A stretch of DNA of 64,000 nt from NCBI GenBank assembly GCA_019240475.1, contig JAFAYI010000026.1, positions 124,001 through 188,000 on the forward strand. Direction: 5' to 3'. Source of the stretch: Acidobacteriaceae bacterium. Lineage in GTDB: Bacteria; Acidobacteriota; Terriglobia; Bryobacterales; Bryobacteraceae. The notes under the pieces were generated by a model. The model ran no database searches, was not told where the DNA came from, and saw only the letters and a program-made list of their open reading frames with translations. The position numbers and the translations under genes are program-made. Of the stretch, positions 9,753 to 18,943 are shown one piece after another (within the stretch, counting starts at the first letter, position 1; each line of letters starts with the position of its first letter).

Positions 9753-11465
9753 ATGGCCTTCGATAAATTCATTCAATTACCGGGAAGCGAAAGAAATAGG
9801 CCCCCCAATGCAACCGCGTCGGGACCGGTTCCAGGCACTGAAACTGTTCGCGTCAGCGTCATATTGCACCGCCGAAATGAGCCGGAGATCGACCCACGGA
9901 CCGGCGCTTTTCCTCCCATCTCGCGCGAGGAGTTTGCGGAATTGTACGGCGCCGACCCGGAGGACATTCGGACGCTCCTTCGGTTTGCGCACCGGCACGG
10001 GCTGTCTGTCGTCGAAAGCAGCGCGGTAAAGCGTCGCGTGGTGTTGACCGGAAGCGCGAGCGCCATGACCGCGGCGTTCGGTACCCAGCTGACCGCCTAT
10101 CGCTCCGCGGCAGGCCAAACCTTTCGCGCCCGTACAGGATCGCTCAGCATACCGGAGGAATTGGGCGGCGCCGTGATGGCTGTCCTGGGCATGGACACGC
10201 GCGAAGTCGCAAGAGCGCATTTCCGCATGCGAGCGGCCGCCGCTGCGGTCGGCGGCACATTCACGCCGCCCCAAGTAGCCGAAGCCTATAACTTCCCGAC
10301 TGGCGTCACCGGCGCTGGCCAGACCATCGGCATCATCGAGCTCGGCGGAGGCTATACGGCCTCCGATCTCCAGACGTTCTTCAGCGGCTTGGGTCTCTCG
10401 GAGCCAAACGTGACGGCTGTATCGGTCGATGGCGGCCAGAACTCGCCGGGCTCCGAGTCCGACGGCGAAGTGGAACTGGATATCGAAGTCGCGGGATCGA
10501 TCGCCAATGGCGCCGATATCGCGGTCTACTTCACCCCCAACACCGATCAAGGCTTCATCGACGCCGTGACCGACGCGGTGCACGATACGACAAACCATCC
10601 CTCGGTGATCTCCATCAGTTGGGGCGGCCCCGAGGACAGTTGGACGCAGCAATCTCAGACCGCGTTGAACAGTGCGCTAGAAGATGGCGCGATGCTCGGC
10701 GTCACCGTCACGGTGGCGGCCGGCGACAACGGCTCATCGGACGGCGATTCGGACGGCCAGCTCCATGTCGATTTCCCCGCGTCGAGCCCCTACGTAGTCG
10801 CTTGCGGCGGAACAACCTTGACCGTCTCCGGCGAAACAATCAGCTCCGAAGTCGTGTGGAACGAGACCGCCAATAACGAAGGCGCGACCGGAGGCGGTGT
10901 AAGCAACGTATTCCAGTTGCCCAGCTATCAGTCCTCGGCGGGCGTGCCGGCGCAGCCTGAGACCGGTTTTGCCGGACGCGGCGTTCCCGATGTGGCCGCC
11001 AACGCAGACCCCCAGACTGGATACGAAATTGTGGTGGACGGGCAGAGCGCGGTAGTCGGCGGCACAAGCGCCTGCGCTCCGCTCTGGGCGGGCTTGTTCG
11101 CGTTGATCAATCAAAGCCTCGGTAAGAACGTGGGCTACGTGAATGCCGCGCTCTATTCGATACCCGAAGCCGATTACCACGACATCACCAGCGGCAACAA
11201 CGACGATAGCGGGCTCGGCTACTACAGCGCAGGTCCGGGGTGGGACCCCTGCACGGGACTGGGCAGCCCGGACGGCGCGGCGATTCTGAGCGCGCTCGAG
11301 GGAACAACAACCACCGGCGGCGCCGGAACGGGCGGAACAGGAACCGGCGGAACGGGTACAGGCGGAACGGGAACCAGTTCAGGAAGTACGGGAACCGGCG
11401 GCACGGGAACTGGTCCAGGCCGGCACCGCAGGCATCGCGTCGCTCATCACGGCGGCGCTCAATAG
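9753..11465 (+). CDS. Sedolisin-family serine protease (S53, kumamolisin-like)
   Basis: A 570-residue acid-active serine-carboxyl protease precursor. Residues about 30-165 form the pro-kumamolisin activation domain. The catalytic domain carries Glu 239 and Asp 243 (DGEVELDIE), the oxyanion Asp 325 (AAGDNG) and the nucleophile Ser 439 (GGTSACAPLWAG), with the calcium-site pattern near GWDPCTGLGSP. No classical signal peptide is seen, as in kumamolisin itself. The C-terminus is a Thr/Gly repeat (TGGTG units) ending in an odd His/Arg-rich tail. ATG 9753 has AAGGA eight bases upstream; the longer frame to 9546 is antisense to the GNAT gene and rejected. Confidence 0.93.
   Translation: MAFDKFIQLPGSERNRPPNATASGPVPGTETVRVSVILHRRNEPEIDPRTGAFPPISREEFAELYGADPEDIRTLLRFAHRHGLSVVESSAVKRRVVLTGSASAMTAAFGTQLTAYRSAAGQTFRARTGSLSIPEELGGAVMAVLGMDTREVARAHFRMRAAAAAVGGTFTPPQVAEAYNFPTGVTGAGQTIGIIELGGGYTASDLQTFFSGLGLSEPNVTAVSVDGGQNSPGSESDGEVELDIEVAGSIANGADIAVYFTPNTDQGFIDAVTDAVHDTTNHPSVISISWGGPEDSWTQQSQTALNSALEDGAMLGVTVTVAAGDNGSSDGDSDGQLHVDFPASSPYVVACGGTTLTVSGETISSEVVWNETANNEGATGGGVSNVFQLPSYQSSAGVPAQPETGFAGRGVPDVAANADPQTGYEIVVDGQSAVVGGTSACAPLWAGLFALINQSLGKNVGYVNAALYSIPEADYHDITSGNNDDSGLGYYSAGPGWDPCTGLGSPDGAAILSALEGTTTTGGAGTGGTGTGGTGTGGTGTSSGSTGTGGTGTGPGRHRRHRVAHHGGAQ
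11325..11415 (+). repeat. Gly/Thr-coding short tandem repeats at the end of the sedolisin gene
   Basis: Imperfect tandem repeats built from GGAACGGGC-like 9- and 15-base units encode a run of TGGTG residues. The tract forms a flexible linker after the catalytic domain. Such tracts slip easily during replication; the sequence after it makes a normal-looking hydrophobic peptide in the +1 frame. Confidence 0.8.
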
Positions 11466-11472
11466 GCGCCGA

Positions 11473-12375
11473 TTAATAGAACCGAGGTTCGCCGGAAGGC
11501 CGCGTCTTCCAGCGCCGGTGGATCCACATCCACTGGTCCGGATACTCGCGGATGACGGCCTCCAGGCGCGAGTGAAGCCGCTGCGTATCGGCGGCCACAT
11601 CGCCCGTCATCTCGAGGGGTGGGTAAAAGCGCAGCACGTACCGGCGGCTGCGCTCCTCCCAGAGCGCGAACCCGAGGATCACCGGCGCGCCCGAATGATG
11701 CGCTAGTTTCACGAGCCCCGTTCCGGCGCACGCCCGAACCCCGAAGAAATCTACAAATACGCCTTCCGAGGCGGCGGTATTTTGATCGATCAGAATTCCC
11801 ACAGCCGAGTTCTTGCGCAGGCTCTTCAGCACAGCCCGCGCGGCGTCGCGTTTGTCGATCAGGCGGTTGCCCGAAAGAGTCCGTCGCCGCGCCACAAGCC
11901 GGTCGATCAACGGGTTATCGAGCGGCCGCACCATCACATCCATCGGCTCGGTCAGGAGCGCATGCCCGAAAGCGCTGAGTTCCCAATTGCCCAGATGAGC
12001 GGTGGCGATCAGGACGCCGCGCCCTTTCCGTTTGGCAGCCTGATAGTGCTCCAGGCCTTCATAACGAATCCATTCCGAAATGTTCGAACGGTTGAGCGAG
12101 GGGAATCGCGCGAGCGCCACCAGCAGCCGCGCTATGCTCTCAAAAACTCCATCCGCGATGCGGCCCCGTTGTTCCGGGCTCAAAGCCGGCAGCGCGCAGG
12201 ATAGGTTCTTCTGCGCAACCTGCCGCATGCGGGGAGCGGCGCGGTCGAGCACGCGCGTGACAGCCCTTGCGGCGAAGTTCGCCCCGCTCCACGGCAGCCG
12301 GCGAAGCAGTTGCACCAGCGCGAAAGCAACCGCGTACTCTAACCAGATCTGCAGGCGATGTTTCTTTGAGCCCAA
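11473..12375 (-). CDS. Lysophospholipid/lipid A acyltransferase (LpxL/HtrB-like)
   Basis: A 300-residue inner-membrane acyltransferase of the lipid A biosynthesis family that would add a secondary acyl chain to lipid A or another glycolipid. The catalytic HX4E motif is HLGNWE (His 127, Glu 132). An N-terminal hydrophobic anchor (about residues 11-26) precedes the catalytic part, and WIHRRWK near the C-terminus is the family end motif. Length is normal. It follows mnmA by nine bases on the same strand, so it is probably the last gene of an iscS-mnmA-acyltransferase transcript. It is convergent with the sedolisin gene, seven bases apart. Confidence 0.9.
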   Translation of the reverse strand: MGSKKHRLQIWLEYAVAFALVQLLRRLPWSGANFAARAVTRVLDRAAPRMRQVAQKNLSCALPALSPEQRGRIADGVFESIARLLVALARFPSLNRSNISEWIRYEGLEHYQAAKRKGRGVLIATAHLGNWELSAFGHALLTEPMDVMVRPLDNPLIDRLVARRRTLSGNRLIDKRDAARAVLKSLRKNSAVGILIDQNTAASEGVFVDFFGVRACAGTGLVKLAHHSGAPVILGFALWEERSRRYVLRFYPPLEMTGDVAADTQRLHSRLEAVIREYPDQWMWIHRRWKTRPSGEPRFY

Positions 12376-12384
12376 CCGAGGAGT

Positions 12385-13515
12385 TTATTCGATCCACCCG
12401 CCGCCAAGCACCAGGTCGCCGTCGTAGAAAACCGCCGCTTGACCCGGAGTAACCGCGCGTTGGGGCTCATCGAATCTCACTTCAATGCGTAACGCGTCGC
12501 ATTCCGGCACAAGCGTCGCCGCCGCGGCCGCATGCTTGTTGCGAATTTTTACCTGCGCCGCGCGGGGTTCGGCGGGAGGCGCGATCGAGATCCAATTCAA
12601 GTCCTTGGCGATCAGCGAAGGCCGCGTAAGTTCGTCGTTCCGGCCAACCACGACACGTTGAGAAGCCGGATCGGTTGAGATAACATACAGCGGTTCTTGC
12701 GCGGCCACGCCCAGCCCGCGTCGCTGCCCGATCGTGAAGCGATGCGTTCCGGCGTGACGGCCCATAACGCGGCCGGATGTATCGACAATTTCTCCTTCCG
12801 TCTGAGTGGTCGGAATGCCTTGCTCGCGGAAGTACGCGTCGATGAACGCGGCGTAGTCGCCGTTCGGCACAAAGCAGATTTCCTGACTATCGCTCTTCTC
12901 GGCGATCGGCAGGCGCAGGTCTTTGGCCAGCGCGCGCACCTGCGCCTTCTCCATTCCGCCCAGCGGAAACAGCGTTCGGGCCAGTTGCGGCTGCGTAAGT
13001 CCCCAAAGGAAATATGTCTGGTCTTTAGCCGCGTCCACGCTCTTGCGCATCTGGTAGCGCCCAGTCTCGCCATCGAAGCTCAACCGCGCATAATGCCCAG
13101 TTGCGATCCGAGACGCGCCGACCCCATCCGCCAGCGCCAGAAACTGATCGAACTTAATGAAGTTGTTGCAAAGCGTGCACGGAATCGGCGTTCGCCCGTG
13201 CAGGTAATCGTCTACAAAGGGCCTCACCACCTCGCGCTCGAATCGCTCCTCGAAGTTCACCACGTAGTAAGGAATGCCCAACAGGGAGGCCACGTGCCGG
13301 GCGTCATACACATCGTCGAGCGAACAGCAGCGGCCCACCGACCCGCCCTCGGGCGCGAGCTCGGGCAGACGGCGCTGGTCCCATAGCTGCATCGTGAGCC
13401 CGACAACAGGCAGACCCTCGCGCTGCAACAGGCCGGCCACCACGGAACTGTCAACCCCGCCCGACATCGCTACCGCGATCGGAGCTGCGGGGGCGGCGCG
13501 CTCGTTATCAGGCAA
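12385..13515 (-). CDS. mnmA: tRNA-specific 2-thiouridylase MnmA
   Basis: A 376-residue enzyme that thiolates U34 of Lys, Glu and Gln tRNAs using ATP and sulfur relayed from IscS. The PP-loop SGGVDSS is at residues 18-24, the first catalytic Cys in PCTLCN and the second in [12 protein letters not shown]. The start is a TTG at 13515, inside the stop region of iscS, with GGGAG seven bases upstream; this gives a normal N-terminus, whereas the frame extends uninterrupted to 13665 across iscS. The eight-base overlap with iscS and their shared pathway point to coupled expression. Confidence 0.95.
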   Translation of the reverse strand: MPDNERAAPAAPIAVAMSGGVDSSVVAGLLQREGLPVVGLTMQLWDQRRLPELAPEGGSVGRCCSLDDVYDARHVASLLGIPYYVVNFEERFEREVVRPFVDDYLHGRTPIPCTLCNNFIKFDQFLALADGVGASRIATGHYARLSFDGETGRYQMRKSVDAAKDQTYFLWGLTQPQLARTLFPLGGMEKAQVRALAKDLRLPIAEKSDSQEICFVPNGDYAAFIDAYFREQGIPTTQTEGEIVDTSGRVMGRHAGTHRFTIGQRRGLGVAAQEPLYVISTDPASQRVVVGRNDELTRPSLIAKDLNWISIAPPAEPRAAQVKIRNKHAAAAATLVPECDALRIEVRFDEPQRAVTPGQAAVFYDGDLVLGGGWIE

Positions 13516-14701
13516 GCGACAGCTCCCTTGACCCGGCTTTGCGAAGCTGCCTCGCGGAAGCAATGACAGCCTCGGCCAGCGCGTCCACGTCTTCAATGCC
13601 GTTGTACCGCCCGAATGAGAAACGCACGCTCGATTTCGCCTGCTCGCGAGTACGGCCCATGGCAAGCAAAACGTGCGAGGGCTCGACGGAACCGCTGCTG
13701 CATGCCGAGCCGGTCGATACAGCCATTCCCTTCATGTCAAGCGCGATTACCAAAGCTTCCGCTGGCACGCCATGAAACAACAGGTTGCTTGTGTTAGGCA
13801 GGCGGAACACGGTCGAGCCGTTGACCTCAACGCCTTCGAGCGCACCCTGCACTTGCGCCTCGAAACGATCGCGAAGCTTCGCGACATTCGCGCTATCGTT
13901 CGCGCCCAGTCCCACCGCGCGCGCGAAGGCCATCGCGGCGGGAACGTTTTCGGTCCCGGCTCTTCTCTCGCGCTCCTGCCTGCCGCCGCGCTGCACGCCC
14001 GTCAACGCAACACCTTTCCGTACGAAAAGAGCTCCGATCCCTTTTGGCCCGTAGAGCTTATGCCCGCTGACCGAATAAGAATCGACTCCGAGATCTTGCG
14101 CGTTGACGCGTATCTTGCCGAACGCCTGAACGCCGTCGCAATGGAAATAGATCTTTCGGGCGCGCAGCAACCTCGAAATCTCTGCAATGGGCTGAATGGC
14201 GCCCGTCTCGTTATTGGCGTGCATGATCGAAACGAACCCGGTGTTCTCACGCAAGCCGCGGCGCATTTCCTCCACATCGACGAGGCCGCCCGGGCCGGCG
14301 CGGACATAAGTGACCTCCATGCCCTCGCGCTCCAGTTGACGAAAAGGTTCGAGAACGGAGGGGTGCTCGATAGTCGTCGTAACGATATGCCTCCGTTCTG
14401 CGCCCAGGCTGCGAAGAAGTCCGAAAATGGCGAGATTGTTCGATTCGGTTCCACCACTCGTGAAAACGAGTTCGGCTGGCGATGCGCCAAGCGATTGAGC
14501 GATAGCGGCGCGCGACGATTCCAAATGGCGGCGTGCCATCTGGCCGGCTCGATGAATGCTCGATGCATTGCCGAAAATGTCTCGGGACGCCGCGGCGAGA
14601 GCGTCTGCGGCTTCGGGCGCAAGAGGAGAGGTAGCGTTGTGATCGAAGTAAAGCAAGTGCCTGCCGCGGAAACCCGAGGAAGGAAAATCGGGCGTTTTCA
14701 A
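13508..14701 (-). CDS. iscS: Cysteine desulfurase (IscS/NifS type)
   Basis: A PLP enzyme of 397 residues from the first possible start that removes sulfur from cysteine and carries it as persulfide. PLP lysine is Lys 215 ([10 protein letters not shown]), the cofactor-stacking His 113 is in IEHPS, and the persulfide Cys 334 is in [15 protein letters not shown]. The start chosen is TTG 14701, preceded within four bases by TAGAAT on this strand; a second TTG at 14656 would give the compact N-terminus [10 protein letters not shown] seen in many homologues and cannot be excluded. It heads the transcript that continues into mnmA. Confidence 0.94.
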   Translation of the reverse strand: MKTPDFPSSGFRGRHLLYFDHNATSPLAPEAADALAAASRDIFGNASSIHRAGQMARRHLESSRAAIAQSLGASPAELVFTSGGTESNNLAIFGLLRSLGAERRHIVTTTIEHPSVLEPFRQLEREGMEVTYVRAGPGGLVDVEEMRRGLRENTGFVSIMHANNETGAIQPIAEISRLLRARKIYFHCDGVQAFGKIRVNAQDLGVDSYSVSGHKLYGPKGIGALFVRKGVALTGVQRGGRQERERRAGTENVPAAMAFARAVGLGANDSANVAKLRDRFEAQVQGALEGVEVNGSTVFRLPNTSNLLFHGVPAEALVIALDMKGMAVSTGSACSSGSVEPSHVLLAMGRTREQAKSSVRFSFGRYNGIEDVDALAEAVIASARQLRKAGSRELSLA

Positions 14702-14711
14702 TACAATTCTA
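14702..14711. promoter_or_regulatory. Overlapping divergent -10 boxes between iscS and the SAM hydroxide adenosyltransferase
   Basis: Only 17 bases separate the two start codons. TACAAT (14702-14707) faces the + strand gene and TAGAAT (complement of 14706-14711) faces iscS; the boxes share two bases. Transcripts from them would start within a few bases of each start codon. No convincing -35 boxes are seen, so the call rests on the -10-like hexamers alone. Confidence 0.35.
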
Positions 14712-14718
14712 ACAGCGT

Positions 14719-15528
14719 ATGAGCGTGCCTCGCGTGTCTCCCATCCTGACTCTCACCACCGATTTCGGCCTTCAGGACCATTACGTCGCAACCATGAAAG
14801 GGGTCATCCTCAGCCGCTGTCCCGAGGCGCGCCTGGTCGATATTTCGCACGACATTCCGCCTTTTTCCATCTTGCAGGCGGCGTACACAATCGATCAGGC
14901 AGCCAAGTACTTCCCGGTGGGCGCCGTTCACCTGATCGTCGTGGACCCCGGCGTGGGGACGCCGCGCCGTCCCGTGTGCGCGCAGGCGCTCGGACAATCT
15001 TTCGTCGCGCCCGATAACGGCTGCCTCACTCTGGTCGCAAAGCGCGACCCTTGCATATGCGTCCGCGAATTGACAAACCGCGACTTCTGGCTGCCTTCGC
15101 CATCCTCCACGTTCCACGGCCGCGATATCTTCTCGCCTGTAGCCGCCGCGCTGGCCGGAGGCTCCGCGCGCTTTGAGGATCTGGGCCCCACGCTCCAGGA
15201 TCTTGAACTCCTGAGCGGCCTCGACCCTCGCCAAGTGGAAGCGGGCCTATGGATCGCAACTATAATCAGCGTCGACCGCTTTGGAAATGCGATTACGAAT
15301 TTGAAAGCGAGCGAGTTTCAGCAACTCTCTGCCGTCCCTTTTGAACTCGAAGCCGGCCGGCAAACCGTAACAAGATTCGCCAAAACCTTCGGCGACGCGC
15401 CGCCCGATGTGTGTTTCGTCTTTGCGGGCAGTTCGGGCTATCTGGAGTTGGGAATGAATCGGCAGAGCGCGGCCGAGCGTCTGAAACTGGCGCCTGGAGA
15501 CGCAGTCACGCTTCGGCTGCGCCACTGA
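14719..15528 (+). CDS. S-adenosyl-L-methionine hydroxide adenosyltransferase (DUF62 family)
   Basis: A 269-residue cytoplasmic enzyme that hydrolyses SAM to adenosine and methionine, related to bacterial fluorinase and chlorinase. Family blocks are TTDFGLQDHYVATMKGVI at the N-terminus (about residues 13-30), IVVDPGVGTPRR, APDNGCLT and FHGRDIFSPVAA, then the smaller C-terminal barrel domain. The length is normal for the hydroxide-using branch, and I see no fluorinase-type insertion. Its physiological role is generally unclear. The gene is divergent from iscS and its 3' end overlaps the convergent carotenoid gene by 23 bases. Confidence 0.9.
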   Translation: MSVPRVSPILTLTTDFGLQDHYVATMKGVILSRCPEARLVDISHDIPPFSILQAAYTIDQAAKYFPVGAVHLIVVDPGVGTPRRPVCAQALGQSFVAPDNGCLTLVAKRDPCICVRELTNRDFWLPSPSSTFHGRDIFSPVAAALAGGSARFEDLGPTLQDLELLSGLDPRQVEAGLWIATIISVDRFGNAITNLKASEFQQLSAVPFELEAGRQTVTRFAKTFGDAPPDVCFVFAGSSGYLELGMNRQSAAERLKLAPGDAVTLRLRH

Positions 15529-16348
15529 CGCCGCGCGTGAGCCAGATCCGGATGCAAGCCAAGAGCGCCGGCAGTCCCATCGCGAAGAGAGCGACCACCT
15601 GGAGTGCGGGCCTCGGCCGAGGCACGATATAGGCGAGCGAGTACAGCGCGTAGACGATGACGGGAAGCGCTGGAAAGCCTTTCGCAATTTTCGTTTGAGT
15701 CGCGGCGCTCCGCAGGACAACGGCGCCCACATAAACCAGAAAAGTCGTCAGAAGCCATCCGAAGTAGTTATGAAGAGGAACCCCGAAATAGGCGCCGCCC
15801 TGCTCCCAGATCCAATTCCCCGCCCCCGCCATTCCTGGGTCCATTACCGTATCCCAAGCCGTCATCACCATCGCGGCCACTAAGGCGGAGGCCGCGACGC
15901 CCGCTGCCGAGCGCAGCTCAACCTCCGCCGTGAGAGCGCGAGCCACTACCCACGATGGATAAATCATCATGAACCAAGCGAGCGGGATGATTACCGGCAC
16001 ATGGCCCACTTTGGGACCGAGCATGTCGCTGTAATGGTATGCGCCATAGACCCATCCGGTGCGTACCCCGATCTCCTCCAGCAGATAAGAAACAACGCCG
16101 GCCAGCGCAAAGAACATTCCCGTCCGTTTCCAGCCACAACAGGCGGCGCAATGGGTAAGCGCAAACAGGACGAACACCAGGGTGAAGCCGATGTTGCCGA
16201 GCGCAGGGAGTTTCGCCCAGGGCGAGGCGACCTCCGTGAAAATGAGGTACATGATGGCCGCAAAACAGATCCAGGCGGCAATTCGGGTTATTCGGGTCGG
16301 GCCAGGGGCGGGTTTCATGGAGCAGGAGGAGATACCATTTTGCAGCAT
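15506..16348 (-). CDS. Carotenoid biosynthesis membrane protein (CruF/DUF422 family)
   Basis: A 280-residue polytopic membrane protein with about seven hydrophobic segments. The family patch VSYLLEEIGVRTGWVYGAYHYSDMLG (about residues 86-111), the following PVIIPLAWFMMIYPSW and the DTVMDPGMAG stretch resemble the C50/C40 carotenoid hydratase CruF group, which hydrates terminal psi-ends. No other carotenoid gene is in the window, so the actual substrate is unknown. The start is uncertain: ATG 16348 and ATG 16318 are both possible, neither with a strong ribosome binding site. Confidence 0.82.
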   Translation of the reverse strand: MLQNGISSCSMKPAPGPTRITRIAAWICFAAIMYLIFTEVASPWAKLPALGNIGFTLVFVLFALTHCAACCGWKRTGMFFALAGVVSYLLEEIGVRTGWVYGAYHYSDMLGPKVGHVPVIIPLAWFMMIYPSWVVARALTAEVELRSAAGVAASALVAAMVMTAWDTVMDPGMAGAGNWIWEQGGAYFGVPLHNYFGWLLTTFLVYVGAVVLRSAATQTKIAKGFPALPVIVYALYSLAYIVPRPRPALQVVALFAMGLPALLACIRIWLTRGVSGAAEA

Positions 16349-16531
16349 GGGCTAATCCGAGCGCGCCATACCGGCCGACCCGGCGGACAAAACGGTCGCA
16401 TGAAAACGCCCGCGCCCTACCGGCGGAGGTAAGTTATTGGTTTTGAATAGGTTTGGGGCCAGAACCGGCGTACCACTCGACCCCTGAATCTTCCATACAA
16501 CCGCAAATCGGCGCTGTTCGGTTTCTTTTAC

Positions 16532-16560
16532 TTATCAGTGAGTTAACCGACTCCTATACT
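16532..16560 (+). promoter_or_regulatory. Sigma70-type promoter upstream of the Tes-like gene
   Basis: TTATCA (16532-16537) and TATACT (16555-16560) are separated by 17 bases, matching the bacterial -35/-10 consensus at 4/6 and 5/6 positions. The expected transcript would have a leader of about 65 bases before ATG 16634. An AGGAGA at 16598-16603 is too far from the start to act as a simple ribosome binding site. Confidence 0.4.
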
Positions 16561-16633
16561 GGTCATGTAAACGGGCATAGAACCGTGCCAGCAATCTAGG
16601 AGAACAGATCGCCCCTTCGACGGACCTTTGACC

Positions 16634-18757
16634 ATGCATAAACCCATCAAATATTTCGAACGAGCAGTGACCTTCGGCGCAAATGCCGCCTGGGGCGTTT
16701 TCGATCGATTGAATCAGGTCAATCAGAATCAGTCTTTCACTCCGAAGTGGTCGGATAAGCCGCTGCTGAAGAGCTACCAGAAGCAAAAGCCGCCACTCGG
16801 CTGGCCCCGCGAAACGGATTCTCTCTGCCCCAAATGCATCCCGGAAATTCGCCAGCGCATTGTCGACGGCGAAGTCGATTACAAGGTCCTGTTGAACCAG
16901 CCGGTGGGCGAGATAAAGGCCAATATCATCGAGCGTGACGGGAAGATTTTGATGGTGAAGGAATGCTCCATCCACGGCGCGTTCGAAGATCTGATGTCCA
17001 TCGATCCCGCGTTCTCCAAGCACCTGGAAGACGTATTTCCCGGCCGCGATATCCGCGCGCATAACGACGATAAGCTCCACAATCACGGCACAAGCACTAT
17101 CACGCACGGGCGCGGATCGGTACTCACCATCGACCTGACGAACCGCTGCAATATGATGTGCGACCCGTGCTTCATGGATGCCAATCAGGTTGGCTTCGTT
17201 CATGAGCTGAGCTGGGAAGACATTCAGACGCTGCTCGACAATGCCATTTCGATCAAGCCCCGGCGTCAAATGTCGGTCCAATTTTCGGGCGGCGAGCCCA
17301 CGCTTTCGCCGTACTTTTTGGACGCTGTACGCTACGCGCGCAAAGTGGGCTACAACAGCGTGCAGGCGGCGACCAATGGCATTGAGTTTGCCAAGCGCCC
17401 GGAATTCGCTAAAGAAGCGGCCGAGGCCGGCCTGCGCTACGCTTACCTCCAGTTCGATGGCATCGGCAACGCCGCGAACTCCCATCGCGCGGTGGGCAAT
17501 CTGTTCGATGTGAAGCTGCGCGCGATTGAAAATCTATGGTCGGCTGGCGTAGACATTGTCCCGGTCATCACCATTGTGAACGGCATCAACAATGAGCAGG
17601 TCGGGCGCGTCGTGCAGTTTGCTCTCGATAACCCCAAGAAAATTCCATTCCTTTCCTTCCAGCCGGTTTCCTTCACCGGGCGCGATGAAGCCGTCACCGA
17701 GGAGCGTAGGAAAGCCCAGCGCTACACGCTCTCTCACCTTGCCCACGATGTCAAGGATCAGACCGGCATCGGCGAACCCGTTCGCGATTGGTTCCCCATC
17801 AGCTTCATGAGCACCTTCTCCGATTTTGCCGACCTGGTGCACGGGCCTAACGCCGACTGGGGCCAATTGAGCTGCGGCTGCCATCCGAACTGCGGCATCG
17901 GCATGGCTGTCATGTGCGACAAGGACACCAAGGAATATGTGCCGGTGACGGCGTTCCTCCACGCCGACCAGCTCGCGAAAGACATCGCGCGAATCAACGA
18001 CGCCGCGCGCGGCCGCTTCCTGTCGATCGCGGGCGTTACGCTCGCGCTGCTGCGCAACTACAACCCGTTCAAAGCCCCCAAGCACTTCAAGCTGGCGGAC
18101 CTCATTGCGAAGTTCGACAAGTGTTTCGGTATGAGCAAGAAGGCGACGAGCGGGGAGTATGGCAAGGTGACGGGAGACCGCACCCGCGCCGACATCGACA
18201 AGCGCCGTGCGGATCGTTGGAACTTCCTGTTCATCGCAGGCATGTGGTTCCAGGATCTCTTCAACTACGACTTCCGGCGCACCGAGCAATGCATCATTCC
18301 GTACGCGACTCAAGAAGGTGAAATCTCTTTCTGCGCCTATAACACCGGCGTGGGCTGGCGCAACATTATCGAGAAGATGCACATGACCGCGACTCTGACC
18401 AAGTGGTACGAGGAGAACGGCCGGCATGAGATCTTCGCGGGCAACAAGAGCGTGCCGCTGGCGAGCAAGGAACACCATCTGGTGCTGGTCGAGGAGCACG
18501 TAAACGCGGACCGGCAGCACGATTTGGAGTTGAAGGGTATCGCCAAGACGGCTCGCGAGGAGAAAGCGCGCGCGCGCGACGAAGCGCTGAAGAAGAAGCT
18601 TGAAAACGAGAAGATGATGCGGCTCTATCGCGAGCATGTGCTGGGCGAAAAGAAGCCGGAAGGCGGCTTCGTGCCGCTCGATGGGCTACTCGCATCGGCC
18701 GCCAAACCCGGGGCCGAAGCCGAAAAGCGCGAAGAAGTCGGCGCGATGGGCGACTAG
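16634..18757 (+). CDS. Radical SAM enzyme of the tetraether-synthase (Tes/MJ0619-like) group
   Basis: A 707-residue metalloenzyme. In order it shows a rubredoxin-like pair (CPKC 65-68 with Cys 111 in CSIHG), the radical SAM cluster CNMMCDPC (Cys 172, 176, 179), the SAM-binding GGEPT at 219-223, and a C-terminal auxiliary cysteine group (414, 416, 420, 428) plus later Cys in EQCIIPY and SFCAYN. This architecture matches the enzymes that join lipid tails by C-C bonds to make membrane-spanning lipids; acidobacteria make such lipids. An extra Lys/Glu/Arg-rich helical tail lies at about 595-650. Flanking promoter and terminator suggest a single-gene unit. The exact substrate is inferred, and a methylase-type MJ0619 relative is the alternative. 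Confidence 0.8.
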   Translation: MHKPIKYFERAVTFGANAAWGVFDRLNQVNQNQSFTPKWSDKPLLKSYQKQKPPLGWPRETDSLCPKCIPEIRQRIVDGEVDYKVLLNQPVGEIKANIIERDGKILMVKECSIHGAFEDLMSIDPAFSKHLEDVFPGRDIRAHNDDKLHNHGTSTITHGRGSVLTIDLTNRCNMMCDPCFMDANQVGFVHELSWEDIQTLLDNAISIKPRRQMSVQFSGGEPTLSPYFLDAVRYARKVGYNSVQAATNGIEFAKRPEFAKEAAEAGLRYAYLQFDGIGNAANSHRAVGNLFDVKLRAIENLWSAGVDIVPVITIVNGINNEQVGRVVQFALDNPKKIPFLSFQPVSFTGRDEAVTEERRKAQRYTLSHLAHDVKDQTGIGEPVRDWFPISFMSTFSDFADLVHGPNADWGQLSCGCHPNCGIGMAVMCDKDTKEYVPVTAFLHADQLAKDIARINDAARGRFLSIAGVTLALLRNYNPFKAPKHFKLADLIAKFDKCFGMSKKATSGEYGKVTGDRTRADIDKRRADRWNFLFIAGMWFQDLFNYDFRRTEQCIIPYATQEGEISFCAYNTGVGWRNIIEKMHMTATLTKWYEENGRHEIFAGNKSVPLASKEHHLVLVEEHVNADRQHDLELKGIAKTAREEKARARDEALKKKLENEKMMRLYREHVLGEKKPEGGFVPLDGLLASAAKPGAEAEKREEVGAMGD

Positions 18758-18795
18758 TCCCGAGCGTAGTTGGGAGTTGAAGCCGTCGAGCCTGG

Positions 18796-18828
18796 GCCGT
18801 CGAGCCAAAGAAGGCTCGGCGGCTTTTT
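18796..18828 (+). terminator. Rho-independent terminator after the Tes-like gene
   Basis: Arms GCCGTCGAGCC (18796-18806) and GGCTCGGCGGC (18813-18823) pair over 11 bases with one G-U, around an AAAGAA loop, and are followed by TTTTTG and a second T run. A second copy of the left arm lies just upstream at 18782-18792, so two alternative hairpins can form with the same right arm. Confidence 0.85.
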
Positions 18829-18943
18829 GCTTTTTGGGATGGTCGTCAGCTTATGCTTCGATTCCAATCGCGTCGCTGAGAGACCGAGTTGAAATTTGGC
18901 TCGAAGGCGCTGCATCCACTACACTCTTGCTTGGAGGAATAAC

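Noticed and set aside
13673..14722. A 349-codon plus-strand frame across iscS
   Set aside because: iscS has all catalytic residues on the minus strand; the opposing frame has no recognisable domain.
16349..16531. Search for a tRNA or small RNA in the 285-base space before the Tes-like gene
   Set aside because: No cloverleaf or TPsiC-like box was found; apart from the promoter nothing could be supported.
18782..18806. Direct repeat as a possible attachment site
   Set aside because: It is part of the terminator hairpin; there is no integrase or mobile gene nearby.
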